35,360 bases of DNA from Candidatus Ventrousia excrementavium. Lineage in GTDB: Bacteria > Bacillota > Clostridia > Oscillospirales > Butyricicoccaceae. Both the position numbers and the translations under genes were made by a program. The notes under the pieces were generated by a model that was given only the letters and a program-made list of their open reading frames with translations, made no database searches and was not told the DNA's origin. Below, piece by piece: positions 18,089 through 28,011 of this stretch; within the stretch, counting starts at the first letter, position 1, and each line of letters starts with the position of its first letter. The stretch spans positions 1 to 35,360 of the forward strand of contig DVMR01000028.1 of NCBI GenBank assembly GCA_018714845.1, read 5' to 3'.

Positions 18089-19255
18089 TTATCCCAGCGT
18101 AATGCGCTCAATGCCGGCAAACGCCTCGTCGACTAGCCCTTCAATGTCAAGGCTCTCCTCCTGCTGCTCGACGTTTTCCAGCCTGGGCTTGGTCTGCGGA
18201 TGCCGGGGCGTAAACACGGTACAGCAGTCCTCGTACGGCAGAATCGACGTCTCAAAGGTGCCGATCTGCCGGGCGCGGACGACAATTTCCTCCTTATCCA
18301 TGCCGATAAGCGGCCGGAAAACCGGCATATGGCAGACGCTGCCCGTGGCGTTGAGCGATTCTATGGTCTGGCTGGCCACCTGTCCCAGGCTTTCGCCGGT
18401 AATCAGGGCCTTGCAGCCCTGGTGCCGCGCGACCCGCTCGGCCAGACGCATCATAAAGCGGCGCATGACAAGGGTGAAGTAATCCTCGCTGCACTTTTGC
18501 CGAATCTCCTGCTGAATATGGGTAAAAGGCACGACGCTGACCGTGAGCTTGCCCGTCCAGCCGGACAGGATGCGGGCCAGCTCGATGACCTTGTCGCGCG
18601 CTTCTTCTGACGTATAGGGGTAGCTGTAAAAATGGACAGCCCCCAGCTCGAGTCCGCGGCGGGCCATCATGTGCCCGGCCACCGGCGAGTCGATGCCGCC
18701 CGACAAAAGCAACATGGCGCGCCCGTTGGTGCCGGTCGGCATACCGCCCGCACCCGGCAGGCGCTCGCCGCTGATATAGGCGCTCTGCTCGCGGATCTCA
18801 ACCTTGACGACCCGCTCGGCCCCGTCCATGCGCACGCGCAGATGCGGGTGCTCTTCAAGCAGACGGGCGCCGACCTCGGCGCCAATCTGCGGCGACGTCA
18901 GCGGAAAACGCTTGTCGGCCCGGCGGGCCTCGACCTTGAAGGTGCGCACATTTTCAAGCTCATCCTTCAAATACCGGGCCGCCGTGTCGCAGATGGCCCC
19001 CATCTCTTTGGGGCAGGCGGCGGCGCGGCACAGCGACACGATGCCAAAAACCCTGCGGCACACCTCAAGCGCCTCGCCGACCGGCGCGTCTTCCTGTGGC
19101 TCAACATAAATAGTCGACTGGCTGATCGACAGCCGGTAATCGCCCAGCGGCGCCAGACGAGCGCGCAGAATGTGCAGCAGCCGGCTCTCGAACCGGCCCC
19201 GGTTGAGGCCCTTGAGCACCAGCTCGCCGCACTTTAACAGCAAAACCTCGCGCAT
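18089..19255 (-). CDS. thiI: tRNA 4-thiouridine synthase ThiI (without rhodanese domain)
   Basis: ThiI adenylates U8 of tRNA and transfers sulfur to it. The 388-residue protein has an N-terminal ferredoxin-like domain, a THUMP domain (about 58-165) and a PP-loop ATP pyrophosphatase domain with SGGIDSP at 185-191. Cys344 in PYEDCCTVF matches the conserved catalytic cysteine. The rhodanese domain of E. coli ThiI is absent. This is the Bacillus-type form, which takes sulfur from a dedicated cysteine desulfurase, here encoded just upstream with a 14-base gap. The start ATG at 19255 has GGAG upstream. Confidence 0.94.
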   Translation of the reverse strand: MREVLLLKCGELVLKGLNRGRFESRLLHILRARLAPLGDYRLSISQSTIYVEPQEDAPVGEALEVCRRVFGIVSLCRAAACPKEMGAICDTAARYLKDELENVRTFKVEARRADKRFPLTSPQIGAEVGARLLEEHPHLRVRMDGAERVVKVEIREQSAYISGERLPGAGGMPTGTNGRAMLLLSGGIDSPVAGHMMARRGLELGAVHFYSYPYTSEEARDKVIELARILSGWTGKLTVSVVPFTHIQQEIRQKCSEDYFTLVMRRFMMRLAERVARHQGCKALITGESLGQVASQTIESLNATGSVCHMPVFRPLIGMDKEEIVVRARQIGTFETSILPYEDCCTVFTPRHPQTKPRLENVEQQEESLDIEGLVDEAFAGIERITLG

Positions 19256-19269
19256 AATACGATTCTCCT

Positions 19270-20384
19270 TTAAAACAGCCGCACCGCCTGCCCGAGCGCC
19301 TCAAGGAAGAGATCAATCATTTCTTCCGTGCTCTCGGGGCACAGGCTGACGCGCAGCGCGGCGTCAATATTGCTTTTGGGCAATCCCTGCGCCAAAAGGA
19401 CGTGGGACGCGCGGCCGCGCGTACAGGCTGAGCCGCCCGAAACGCAGATGCCCCTTTCGCCCAGCACGCGGATATAAACCTCACTGCGCCCCCTGCACAT
19501 CGACAGGTTGACGATGTGGGGCGCCGTATTCTCCGGTGAATTGATGTGCGCGCCCAACGCGCGCGCTCCCTCAATCAGCCGCCCGCGCAGCGCACGCATA
19601 TGGGCCGTGTCAGCGGCGCGCGATGCCATCCGCACCTCGCACGCCGCGCCAAATGCCGCAATCTGCGGCATTCCTTCGGTGCCGCTGCGCACGCCGTTTT
19701 CCTGTCCGCCACCAAAAAGCAGGGGCGTGATAGACAGTCCCCTGCGAATGTACAAGGCGCCGCAGCCCTTCATGCCGCCAATCTTGTGGGCCGAAAAGCT
19801 GGCCATGTCGATGTTGTCGAGCGGCAGGTCCTGCTTGCACAGAGCCTGCACCCCGTCGACATGAACCAGCGCTGCGGGGTTCTTCTTTTTCAAGGCCGCA
19901 GCCGCCTGGGCAGCAGGCAAAACGGCCCCCGTCTCATTATTGACTGCCATGATGCTGAGCAAAACCGTGTCCGGCCGCAGCGCGCCGCACACCTTTTCGA
20001 GCATGACAGACCCGTCGCGCTCGGGCTCGACGAGCGTGACCGAAAAGCCCTCCTGCCCCAGAGCCTTGAGGGTGTTGAGCACAGCGTCGTGCTCAACAGC
20101 GGTTGACACAATATGCCGGCCCAGGTGCCGGTTTTTGCGCGCTGCGGCACGGAGCGCCGTATTGGCGCTCTCGGTGCCGCACGAAGTGAAAACCAGCTCG
20201 TCAGGCGTGCACCCGACAGCGCGGGCCACCTGTCCGCGCGCTGTCTGCAAAAGCTCGCGCGCCTGCCTCCCCAGCGGATGCAGAGACGACGGATTTCCGT
20301 AACACTCGGTCATGGCGCGCTGTGCCGCTTGGGCCGCCTGCGGCAGCACGGCGGTCGTCGCGGCGTTGTCCAGATAGGCCTGCA

Positions 20385-20385
<1 letters not shown>
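19270..20385 (-). CDS. Cysteine desulfurase (NifS/NifZ-like) partner of ThiI
   Basis: This PLP enzyme takes sulfur from cysteine as an enzyme-bound persulfide. The 371-residue protein has AYLDNAATT at the N-terminus, NNETGAVLP, the PLP lysine Lys201 in FSAHKIGG, and the persulfide cysteine Cys321 in GGSACTRGRAS. The ATG at 20385 shares one base with the glnS stop (TGATG), so translation is probably coupled. A GTG one codon earlier lies inside the glnS stop region. Its position before thiI suggests that it feeds s4U synthesis, as NifZ does in Bacillus. General Fe-S cluster use cannot be excluded. Confidence 0.92.
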
Positions 20386-22056
<1,671 letters not shown>

Positions 22057-22067
<11 letters not shown>

Positions 22068-23730
22068 TTATAATGGCCTCCAATGCCTGATTGATGCGCG
22101 ACACGCATTTTTCCTGCCCCAAAAGGGCCATGATGGCATGCAGATCAGGGGTGTTTTTGCGGCCGGTGAGCGCCGCACGCAAAACGGCGCTGACGTCGCC
22201 CACATGCCCCTTATACCCGGCCGGGTCGGCCTTATACTGCTTGACGTCGGGGCAAAAGCCCGTCTGCCCGGCGACTGTCCGGATTTTTTCAAACCAGGTG
22301 TCCTTGTCGTCGCGCGTGTCCATGACGGCAAGGTAGGCGCGCAGAATCTCCGCCTGGTCTGCGGGGGCGACGTTTGTCACCGGCTCGCTTTGTCGCTCAT
22401 CCATCCCGTCGTAAAAATACGAAACATACTGGCGCACATCGCTCCATTTGGCGATGTCCTTGCGGGGCTTGGCCCCTCCGCGGTCAATGGCAAAAATGCC
22501 CCGGGCATAGTCTTTGTCAGCGGCGAGCGCGTCGTACAGCTCTTTGTCATACTGCCCGGCCCACGCCAGCGACTGCTCCAGCACCTGTTCGGCTGTCATG
22601 CGGGAAATGACGGCCGACGACACGCTGTCGAGCTTCAAAAGGTCAAAAAGAGCACCCGACTGGCTCATTTTTTTGAGCGAAAACGGAAATTCACGGCAGT
22701 CTGCGGTTTTGTTCTGCTTGCGCCAGTCCTCAAAGTTGGAATTGAGCAGGGTCAGCAGGTATTCGACCACCGCGTCCGCCGGGTACCCTTCGCGCACGAA
22801 ATATTCCACCGAGGCCTCGGGGTCCTTGCGCTTGCTCAGCTTGCGGCGCGAGCCGTCCTCTTCCTTCATAATGGGGGAAACATGGGCAAAGCGCGGCGGC
22901 TTGAGGCCCAGCACATAAAAAAGCTGCAAATGAATCGGCGCCGAAGACACCCATTCGTCGCCGCGCACGACATGGGTCGTGCCCATCAGCGTATCGTCGA
23001 CAACATGGGCAAAATGGTAGGTCGGGATGCCGTCACGCTTTAAAAGCACGATGTCGACGATGTTTTCATCCATTTCAATCTCACCGCGGATGGCGTCGCG
23101 CAGCTTGATGCGTCCGCCCGGCTTACCCGGTGAGCGCAGCCGGACGACATAGGGCTGACCGGCTGCGATTTTTTCCTCGACCTGCTGAACCGTCAGGCTG
23201 CGGCAGCGCGCATACTCGCCGTGGTAACCGGGAAGCACCTTGTTCACTTCCTGCTGCGCGCGAATGTCCGCCAGCTCCTCTTCGGTGCAGAAGCAGGGAT
23301 ACGCCAGCCCCTTTTCAACCAGCTCCTTGCAAAAGCATTGATAGATTTCAGCGCGGTGGCTTTGGACATAGGGGCCATAAGCCCCCTTTTCCTCTCCGTT
23401 CAGCATGACGCCCTCGTCAAAATCAATGCCAAAGGCACTCAGCCCGCGGATAATGCCCGATACGCCGTCCTGCTGCTCGCGCTTTTTATCGGTATCCTCG
23501 ATGCGCAGGAAGCACACGCCCCCGCTCTGATGCGCCAGGCGCTCACACACCAGGGCAGTGAAAACGCCGCCGATGTGCAGAAAACCCGTCGGGCTGGGGG
23601 CAAAGCGGGTGACCATCGCCCCTTCGGGCAGCTGGCGCGGCGGGTAGATCTCGGTCAGGTACTGCTCGGCCGTTTTGGTGATGTGGGGGAACAAAAGCGC
23701 GGCCATGCGTCGGTTGTCGTCCATTTGCAT
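22057..23730 (-). CDS. gltX: Glutamyl-tRNA synthetase
   Basis: This enzyme charges tRNA-Glu. The 557-residue class I synthetase has APSPTGFLHIGG (HIGH-type motif at 52-55), FLRIEDTD, and KLSKRKDPEAS at 297-307. It is longer than the usual bacterial GluRS of about 480 residues, with an N-terminal lead of about 40 residues and extra C-terminal sequence. The ATG at 23730 has GGAG 5 bases upstream; a second ATG two codons in is possible. It is the first gene of the long minus-strand operon, with a promoter about 80 bases upstream. Confidence 0.94.
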
Positions 23731-23810
23731 CTCAACTCCATCAAACTATCTGGCAAAGTCAAACGTCTATAAAAAGACAGCCCATGAACGGGCACACAAT
23801 CAGATACTAT

Positions 23811-23839
23811 ATTATATCTCATTTTTCTTCCATCCGCAA
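23811..23839 (-). promoter_or_regulatory. Promoter of the gltX-glnS-...-walR operon
   Basis: TTGCGG (23834-23839) and a perfect TATAAT (23811-23816) on the minus strand are 17 bases apart. The leader of about 75 bases to gltX contains a small stem with arms GCCC and GGGC (23780-23793) followed by CTTTTT. Confidence 0.72.
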
Positions 23840-23890
23840 GGCAAACCCGGCAGATGCAGATAATTTTCCCATTCCCTGCCCGTTCATATT

Positions 23891-23940
23891 TGTTAAACTT
23901 TTCTTAACGGGTAGCGTTTGTAAAGCGAATATGGTATACT
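23891..23940 (+). promoter_or_regulatory. LCP promoter with a WalR-box-like direct repeat
   Basis: TATACT (23935-23940) with TG one base before it forms an extended -10, and no good -35 is visible. Upstream, TGTTAA (23891-23896), a 5-base spacer and TCTTAA (23902-23907) match the known WalR motif TGTWAH-N5-TGTWAH in all but one base. The box would lie at about -56 to -40, an activator position. Confidence 0.5.
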
Positions 23941-23984
23941 GTTTGCCGGTACACGCAATTTTTACAATCTATGGAGAGCAGCTT

Positions 23985-25031
23985 ATGGGACGTTACGAGC
24001 AAAAGCGCGCGGCCCCAGCGCGCAAAAAGAGCCTGACACCGGCGAGACGCCGACGCCGTCGGCGCATTCTGTCGGTCGTCGGCATTCTGACATTATCACT
24101 GTGCATCTGGCTGGGTATTTATCTGTCGACGCCGCCGGCCCAGGTCGAGCCGCCGCCCGCCGAGCCACAGGACGATGTCACCGCCGACAACACCTCGCCC
24201 CCCGATACCGACGCCCCGGACATTAGCACACCAACGCGCAGCCGCAAAAAGAACTTTTACACCATGCTGCTCGTTGGTACAATGGATGACTACAATACCG
24301 ATACCATCATGTTGGCCTCTGTCGACACTGAAGCGGATATTGTCAATGTTATCTCCATCCCCCGCGATACCATGGTCGACATCGAGGAGCGCAACATGAA
24401 AATCAACGGTGCCTACGGCCGCGACGGCATCGAAGAGCTGTGCCGCGAAGTGCAGGATATCACCGATATTTACCCGGACTTTTACTGTGTGGTCAATGTT
24501 GCGTCATTTGTCAAAATTGTAGACCTGTTCGGCGGCGTTGAATTCGAGGTTCCTTACGATATGTATCATCCTGACGCCGACTCGCAGTACACCATCAACC
24601 TGCGAAAGGGTCTGCAAACCCTGGATGGCAAAAAAGCTTTGCAGATGGTGCGTTACCGCGGAACAAATCAGAATGACTTTGGCCGCATGCAGCTGCAGCG
24701 CGATTTTCTCGTCGCCATTGCCAAAAAGGTTTTGAATAATTTCAGCCTGTCTCAGGTGACCGAACTGATTCCCATTATCAACGAAAGCATCAAAACCAAT
24801 ATGCCAGTCAAGGACATGCTGTGGTTTTATCAGAACGTTGTGGCTGAGATTGATTTTGACGCAAATGTTCATTTTCACGCCATGCCCGTCGAGTCGACCG
24901 GCACTTATAAGGGTCTCAGCTATGTCTACCTGGACAAGCAGGCGGTTGCTGAGCTGCTCAACACCACGGTCAACCCTTACGATATGGACATCGACCCTGA
25001 CGACCTCAACATCATTCATCTGGAAAGCTGA
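23985..25031 (+). CDS. LytR-CpsA-Psr (LCP) family wall polymer ligase
   Basis: LCP proteins transfer undecaprenyl-linked glycopolymers to peptidoglycan outside the membrane. The 348-residue protein has a very basic cytoplasmic N-terminus (a run of seven arginines around 21-27), one transmembrane helix (29-48), a proline/aspartate-rich linker (50-85) and an LCP domain from about residue 92. That domain shows LLVGTMDDYNTDTIML, ISIPRDTMV with the conserved arginine, and RYRGTNQNDFGRMQLQRDFL. The ATG at 23985 has GGAGAG 6 bases upstream; the open frame begins far earlier without support. It is divergent from gltX, and a possible WalR site precedes it. Confidence 0.9.
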   Translation: MGRYEQKRAAPARKKSLTPARRRRRRRILSVVGILTLSLCIWLGIYLSTPPAQVEPPPAEPQDDVTADNTSPPDTDAPDISTPTRSRKKNFYTMLLVGTMDDYNTDTIMLASVDTEADIVNVISIPRDTMVDIEERNMKINGAYGRDGIEELCREVQDITDIYPDFYCVVNVASFVKIVDLFGGVEFEVPYDMYHPDADSQYTINLRKGLQTLDGKKALQMVRYRGTNQNDFGRMQLQRDFLVAIAKKVLNNFSLSQVTELIPIINESIKTNMPVKDMLWFYQNVVAEIDFDANVHFHAMPVESTGTYKGLSYVYLDKQAVAELLNTTVNPYDMDIDPDDLNIIHLES

Positions 25032-25033
25032 AA

Positions 25034-25064
25034 AGCAGCCATCCCGGCGCCCGGGATGGCTGCT
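25034..25064. terminator. Bidirectional terminator between LCP and VanY genes
   Basis: A perfect 14-bp stem (AGCAGCCATCCCGG with its complement) and a 3-base loop lie between two convergent genes. On the minus strand it runs into TTTT. On the plus strand a short CCTTTA follows. Confidence 0.82.
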
Positions 25065-25067
25065 CCT

Positions 25068-25781
25068 TTACGCTTTGCCCAGATACTCTTCCAGGCAGAC
25101 GCCCTGTTCGGCGATCTCCCGCGCAGCCTGTTTGCCCACATAGCGGTAGTGCCACGGCTCGTAAGCAATGCCCGTGATATCGCTTTTGTCTGACGGATAA
25201 CGCAGAATGAATCCGTATTCCCAGCAATGTTCCATCAGCCACTGCTGCTCGGCAGTCTTTTCCTGCCGGCTGTCGAGCACCTGAAACGAGCTCGACACAA
25301 TGTCGACCGCCAGACCGAGCTGGTGTTCGCTGGTCCCCGGTGGGGCGACCCACCGGGCGGCAGCCGCAGCGGCCGCGGTTCGTCCATAGCCCTTTTCCAT
25401 GTACTGACCAATCTTGCGCTCATACAGCCCTGCCTGATAGTCCTGCGTTCGGTACGATGAGCAGACAACCGGGTCCAGCCCTTCGCTGCGCGCCGCCTGC
25501 AGCATGTCCTCAAGCGCTTCTGCAATGCGCGCGTCAACGCGCTGCCCGCCCCCAATATCCTCCAGCTCAACAGTGAAGCCCTCGGGCACCGGATTTTCGG
25601 CATTGACCAGAATCAAATTCCAGCTGCCGTCATCGGCCGCCCCGCCGGACAGTGTGTCAAGTGCCTGGCGGCCAAACTCCTGCGCCTGCCCGCTGAGCAT
25701 CCAAAGTCCCAGTACCAGCAGCACTGAACTGCGCAGGATGACAAGCCGCGTGCGCTTTTTGCCTGATTTTTGCTTTTCCAT
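25068..25781 (-). CDS. VanY-type D-alanyl-D-alanine carboxypeptidase, membrane-anchored
   Basis: This peptidase M15B-family enzyme would trim D-Ala from peptidoglycan stem peptides. The 237-residue protein has a basic N-terminus and one hydrophobic anchor (about 14-30), so the catalytic domain is extracellular. The zinc and catalytic motifs are present: SSYRT at 108-112, SEHQLGLAVD with His153 and Asp160, and EPWHYRYVG with Glu208 and His211. The ATG at 25781 has AAGGAGA upstream; an in-frame GTG three codons earlier is an alternative. Nothing here points to a vancomycin-resistance cluster, so a housekeeping wall role is likelier. Confidence 0.9.
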   Translation of the reverse strand: MEKQKSGKKRTRLVILRSSVLLVLGLWMLSGQAQEFGRQALDTLSGGAADDGSWNLILVNAENPVPEGFTVELEDIGGGQRVDARIAEALEDMLQAARSEGLDPVVCSSYRTQDYQAGLYERKIGQYMEKGYGRTAAAAAAARWVAPPGTSEHQLGLAVDIVSSSFQVLDSRQEKTAEQQWLMEHCWEYGFILRYPSDKSDITGIAYEPWHYRYVGKQAAREIAEQGVCLEEYLGKA

Positions 25782-25822
25782 AAATTTCACGTCTCCTTTT
25801 CCCGAAAACGCGGGAAACAACA

Positions 25823-25850
25823 CAGGGCGGCGCCTGACGGCGTCGCCCTG
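25823..25850 (-). terminator. Possible terminator between SLH gene and vanY-like gene
   Basis: CAGGGCG and CGCCCTG arms continue through one mismatch to CGCC/GGCG around a 4-base loop. The following minus-strand sequence is T-rich but interrupted (TGTTGTTT), so termination may be partial. Confidence 0.5.
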
Positions 25851-25870
25851 CAAAGGACATCCACTTTATT

Positions 25871-27007
25871 TTACAAAAGCTCCGCCAGCATAATGGCAGC
25901 GTCGCCACGCGTGATGGCCTGGTGCATCAAATCGCGGGGCGGCGTAACCGCCTCTTCGCTGTAGATAGCAATGTAGCTTGCCAGCTCACCGCCGGTCACC
26001 TCTGCGTCAGGCTCAAAAGCGCCCTCGCGCTGGAAGATATTGAGCGAAATCGCCCAGTTGGCCGCGTCATAATACCAGGCGTTTCTGTTGAGCGCCTGTG
26101 CCGCCGGCTCAGTGGTCACCGGGCTGCCGGCCAGGCGGTACAGCATCACAACCGCCTCGGCACGGGTCAGCACGTCGTCGGTGCCGAAAATACCGTCTTC
26201 CTTGCCACCGACAATGCCAGCCTCGTACAGGGCCATGACCGCGTCATAAGCGCGATGGTCGCGCGGCAGATCGGTAAACACCGGGGCCTCGTCCACCTCG
26301 ACGACCGTGTCAGCCGCCAGACGGACGACAGCGGGCATAAAACGGTTCTCTGTGCCCTCAATGGCCTCGCCGTCCTTGCGGATTTGCAGTGAATAGCTGC
26401 CCGGCTGCTCCTGCGGCAGAATAATCGCGCCTTCATCATCAGTCTCGCCGATTTCCTCACCATCCCAGTAAACGGTGACATCAGCAATGGGACTTTCGAC
26501 CTGCGCCCACTCGCCATTCTCGCCTTCCTGCCAGCTCGATGCCGTCAGGGTCAGAATGCCGTCCACGATGCTGACCGTAGGATACAGGGTGTTGAGGTCG
26601 CCATAGTACACGACAATATCCTCTCCGCCCTCAAGCACATACTGTCCCATGCTGACTGAGGGCGACTGGCCGTTGACGCAGTAATTCCAGCCGCCATAAG
26701 CGCCCATGCCCTCTTCTTCGCCGTAAATGGATGTAAAATAGGTGCCGTACGGCCCCTCGGTCTCAACGTAATGCTCCTCGCCGACCAGGGTGCGGACCAC
26801 GTCGGCCACCGTCAGCTCGCCGGCTGTACCGAGAACCTGCGTGTTCTTCCATGTGGCCAGGTTTTCCGAAATGCCCTCGATGCGCAGCGAAACGGTCACC
26901 GTCTCAACTTCAGGCGCCGTTGTCTCTGCCGTATCGCCTTCCGCCGCCAGCACAGGCATCGTCAGCACAAGGGTCAGGCATAAAAACAGGCTGAACAATT
27001 TTTTCAT
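25871..27007 (-). CDS. Secreted DUF4430 protein with S-layer homology domains
   Basis: This 378-residue exported protein has a signal peptide (1-21, ending VLAA). A DUF4430 (transcobalamin C-terminal-like) domain spans about 62-137, with GGWNYCVNG at 105-113 and a conserved YGD. A beta-rich linker follows (about 145-235). SLH modules at about 243-294 and 310-351 and a partial third at the end should bind secondary wall polymers. The ATG at 27007 has GGGGGAAG upstream. It lies 44 bases after recR on the same strand. Function is unknown; a surface binding or adhesion role is inferred from domains only. Confidence 0.85.
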   Translation of the reverse strand: MKKLFSLFLCLTLVLTMPVLAAEGDTAETTAPEVETVTVSLRIEGISENLATWKNTQVLGTAGELTVADVVRTLVGEEHYVETEGPYGTYFTSIYGEEEGMGAYGGWNYCVNGQSPSVSMGQYVLEGGEDIVVYYGDLNTLYPTVSIVDGILTLTASSWQEGENGEWAQVESPIADVTVYWDGEEIGETDDEGAIILPQEQPGSYSLQIRKDGEAIEGTENRFMPAVVRLAADTVVEVDEAPVFTDLPRDHRAYDAVMALYEAGIVGGKEDGIFGTDDVLTRAEAVVMLYRLAGSPVTTEPAAQALNRNAWYYDAANWAISLNIFQREGAFEPDAEVTGGELASYIAIYSEEAVTPPRDLMHQAITRGDAAIMLAELL

Positions 27008-27051
27008 TTCTGCTTCCCCCTTTTTGGTATTCTCACATAAAACTATTAAAG

Positions 27052-27651
27052 CTATATTTCCTGCCGGCCTTCGAGCGCGCGGGACAGGGTGACCTCGTCA
27101 GAAAACTCAAGGTGCCCGCCGACCGGGACGCCATAGGCCAGACGCGTGATGCGCGCGCCGAACGGTTTTAGCAGGCGGGTCAGGTACATTGCTGTCGTCT
27201 CGCCCTCGGTGTCGGGGTTGGTGGCCATGATGACCTCGCGCACATCCGTATCAGCCATGCGGCGCAGCAGCTCTTTGATGCGAAGCTCCTCGGGCCCCAC
27301 GCCGCTGAGCGGCGAGATAACGCCATGCAGGACGTGGTACAGGCCGTGATATTCGCGCGTGCGCTCAATGGCCAAAAGGTCTTTGGGGTCGCTCACCACG
27401 CAGATGGTCCCGGCGTCGCGCCGGGGGTCTGAACAGATGGGGCAAACCTCGTTTTCCGTCAGATTCTGGCAGATTTTACAGGTGCGGATGCTTTTGCGCG
27501 CCTGCAATACAGCGTCGGCCAGTTCTTCTGCCCCGCCTTCCGGCATGGACAGCACATAAAAGGCCAGCCGCTGCGCGCTTTTATGCCCGATGCCGGGCAG
27601 CCGTTCAAACTGCTCAATGAGCTTTTCAAGCGGCGGTGCGAAATACTGCAT
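27052..27651 (-). CDS. recR: Recombination mediator RecR
   Basis: RecR acts with RecO and RecF to load RecA on gapped DNA. The 199-residue protein is complete: a helix-hairpin-helix (about 8-30, RLPGIGHKSAQRLA), a C4 zinc finger with Cys58, Cys61, Cys70 and Cys73, a Toprim domain (VVSDPKDLLAIE to ATNPDTEGETTA), and a C-terminal Walker-like LAYGVPVGG. The ribosome-binding site is weak and the start lies 8 bases after the ybaB stop, so translational coupling is likely. The order dnaX-ybaB-recR is conserved across many bacteria. Confidence 0.96.
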   Translation of the reverse strand: MQYFAPPLEKLIEQFERLPGIGHKSAQRLAFYVLSMPEGGAEELADAVLQARKSIRTCKICQNLTENEVCPICSDPRRDAGTICVVSDPKDLLAIERTREYHGLYHVLHGVISPLSGVGPEELRIKELLRRMADTDVREVIMATNPDTEGETTAMYLTRLLKPFGARITRLAYGVPVGGHLEFSDEVTLSRALEGRQEI

Positions 27652-27659
27652 GGGGCTTT

Positions 27660-27989
27660 TTAGAAGGGCAGGCCCTGCATGCCGCCGGTCAGGCGCTGCA
27701 TTTCGCGGGTCGTCGTCTCTTCACACTGGGTCAGCGCCTCGTTGACAGCCGCCATGACCAGGTCGGTCAGCATCTCGACGTCGTCAGGGTCAACGACCTC
27801 GGGCGAGATGGTCAGGCTCTTGACCTGCTTGTGGCAGACGACCGCCGTGACGGCGCCGCCGCCGGCGCTGGCCTCAAACTCGCGGTTTTCCAGCTCTTCC
27901 TGCAGCTTCTGCATGTCCTGCTGCATTTTCTGCGCCTGCTTCATCAGCGCGTTCATATTAAAGCCGCCGGGCATTTTTCCGCCTTTCAT
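27660..27989 (-). CDS. ybaB: YbaB/EbfC nucleoid-associated protein
   Basis: YbaB proteins are small dimeric DNA-binding proteins. The 109-residue product starts [13 protein letters not shown] at the ATG at 27989, with GGAGGAG upstream. It has the methionine/glutamine-rich helix [16 protein letters not shown], then the beta-sheet region [25 protein letters not shown] and a C-terminal helix. The frame is also open upstream to 28163 inside dnaX, which is usually meaningless but matters for the A7 run in dnaX. It sits between dnaX and recR as usual. Confidence 0.94.
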   Translation of the reverse strand: MKGGKMPGGFNMNALMKQAQKMQQDMQKLQEELENREFEASAGGGAVTAVVCHKQVKSLTISPEVVDPDDVEMLTDLVMAAVNEALTQCEETTTREMQRLTGGMQGLPF

Positions 27990-28011
27990 AAAAAGCTCCT
28001 CCTCTAATGGC

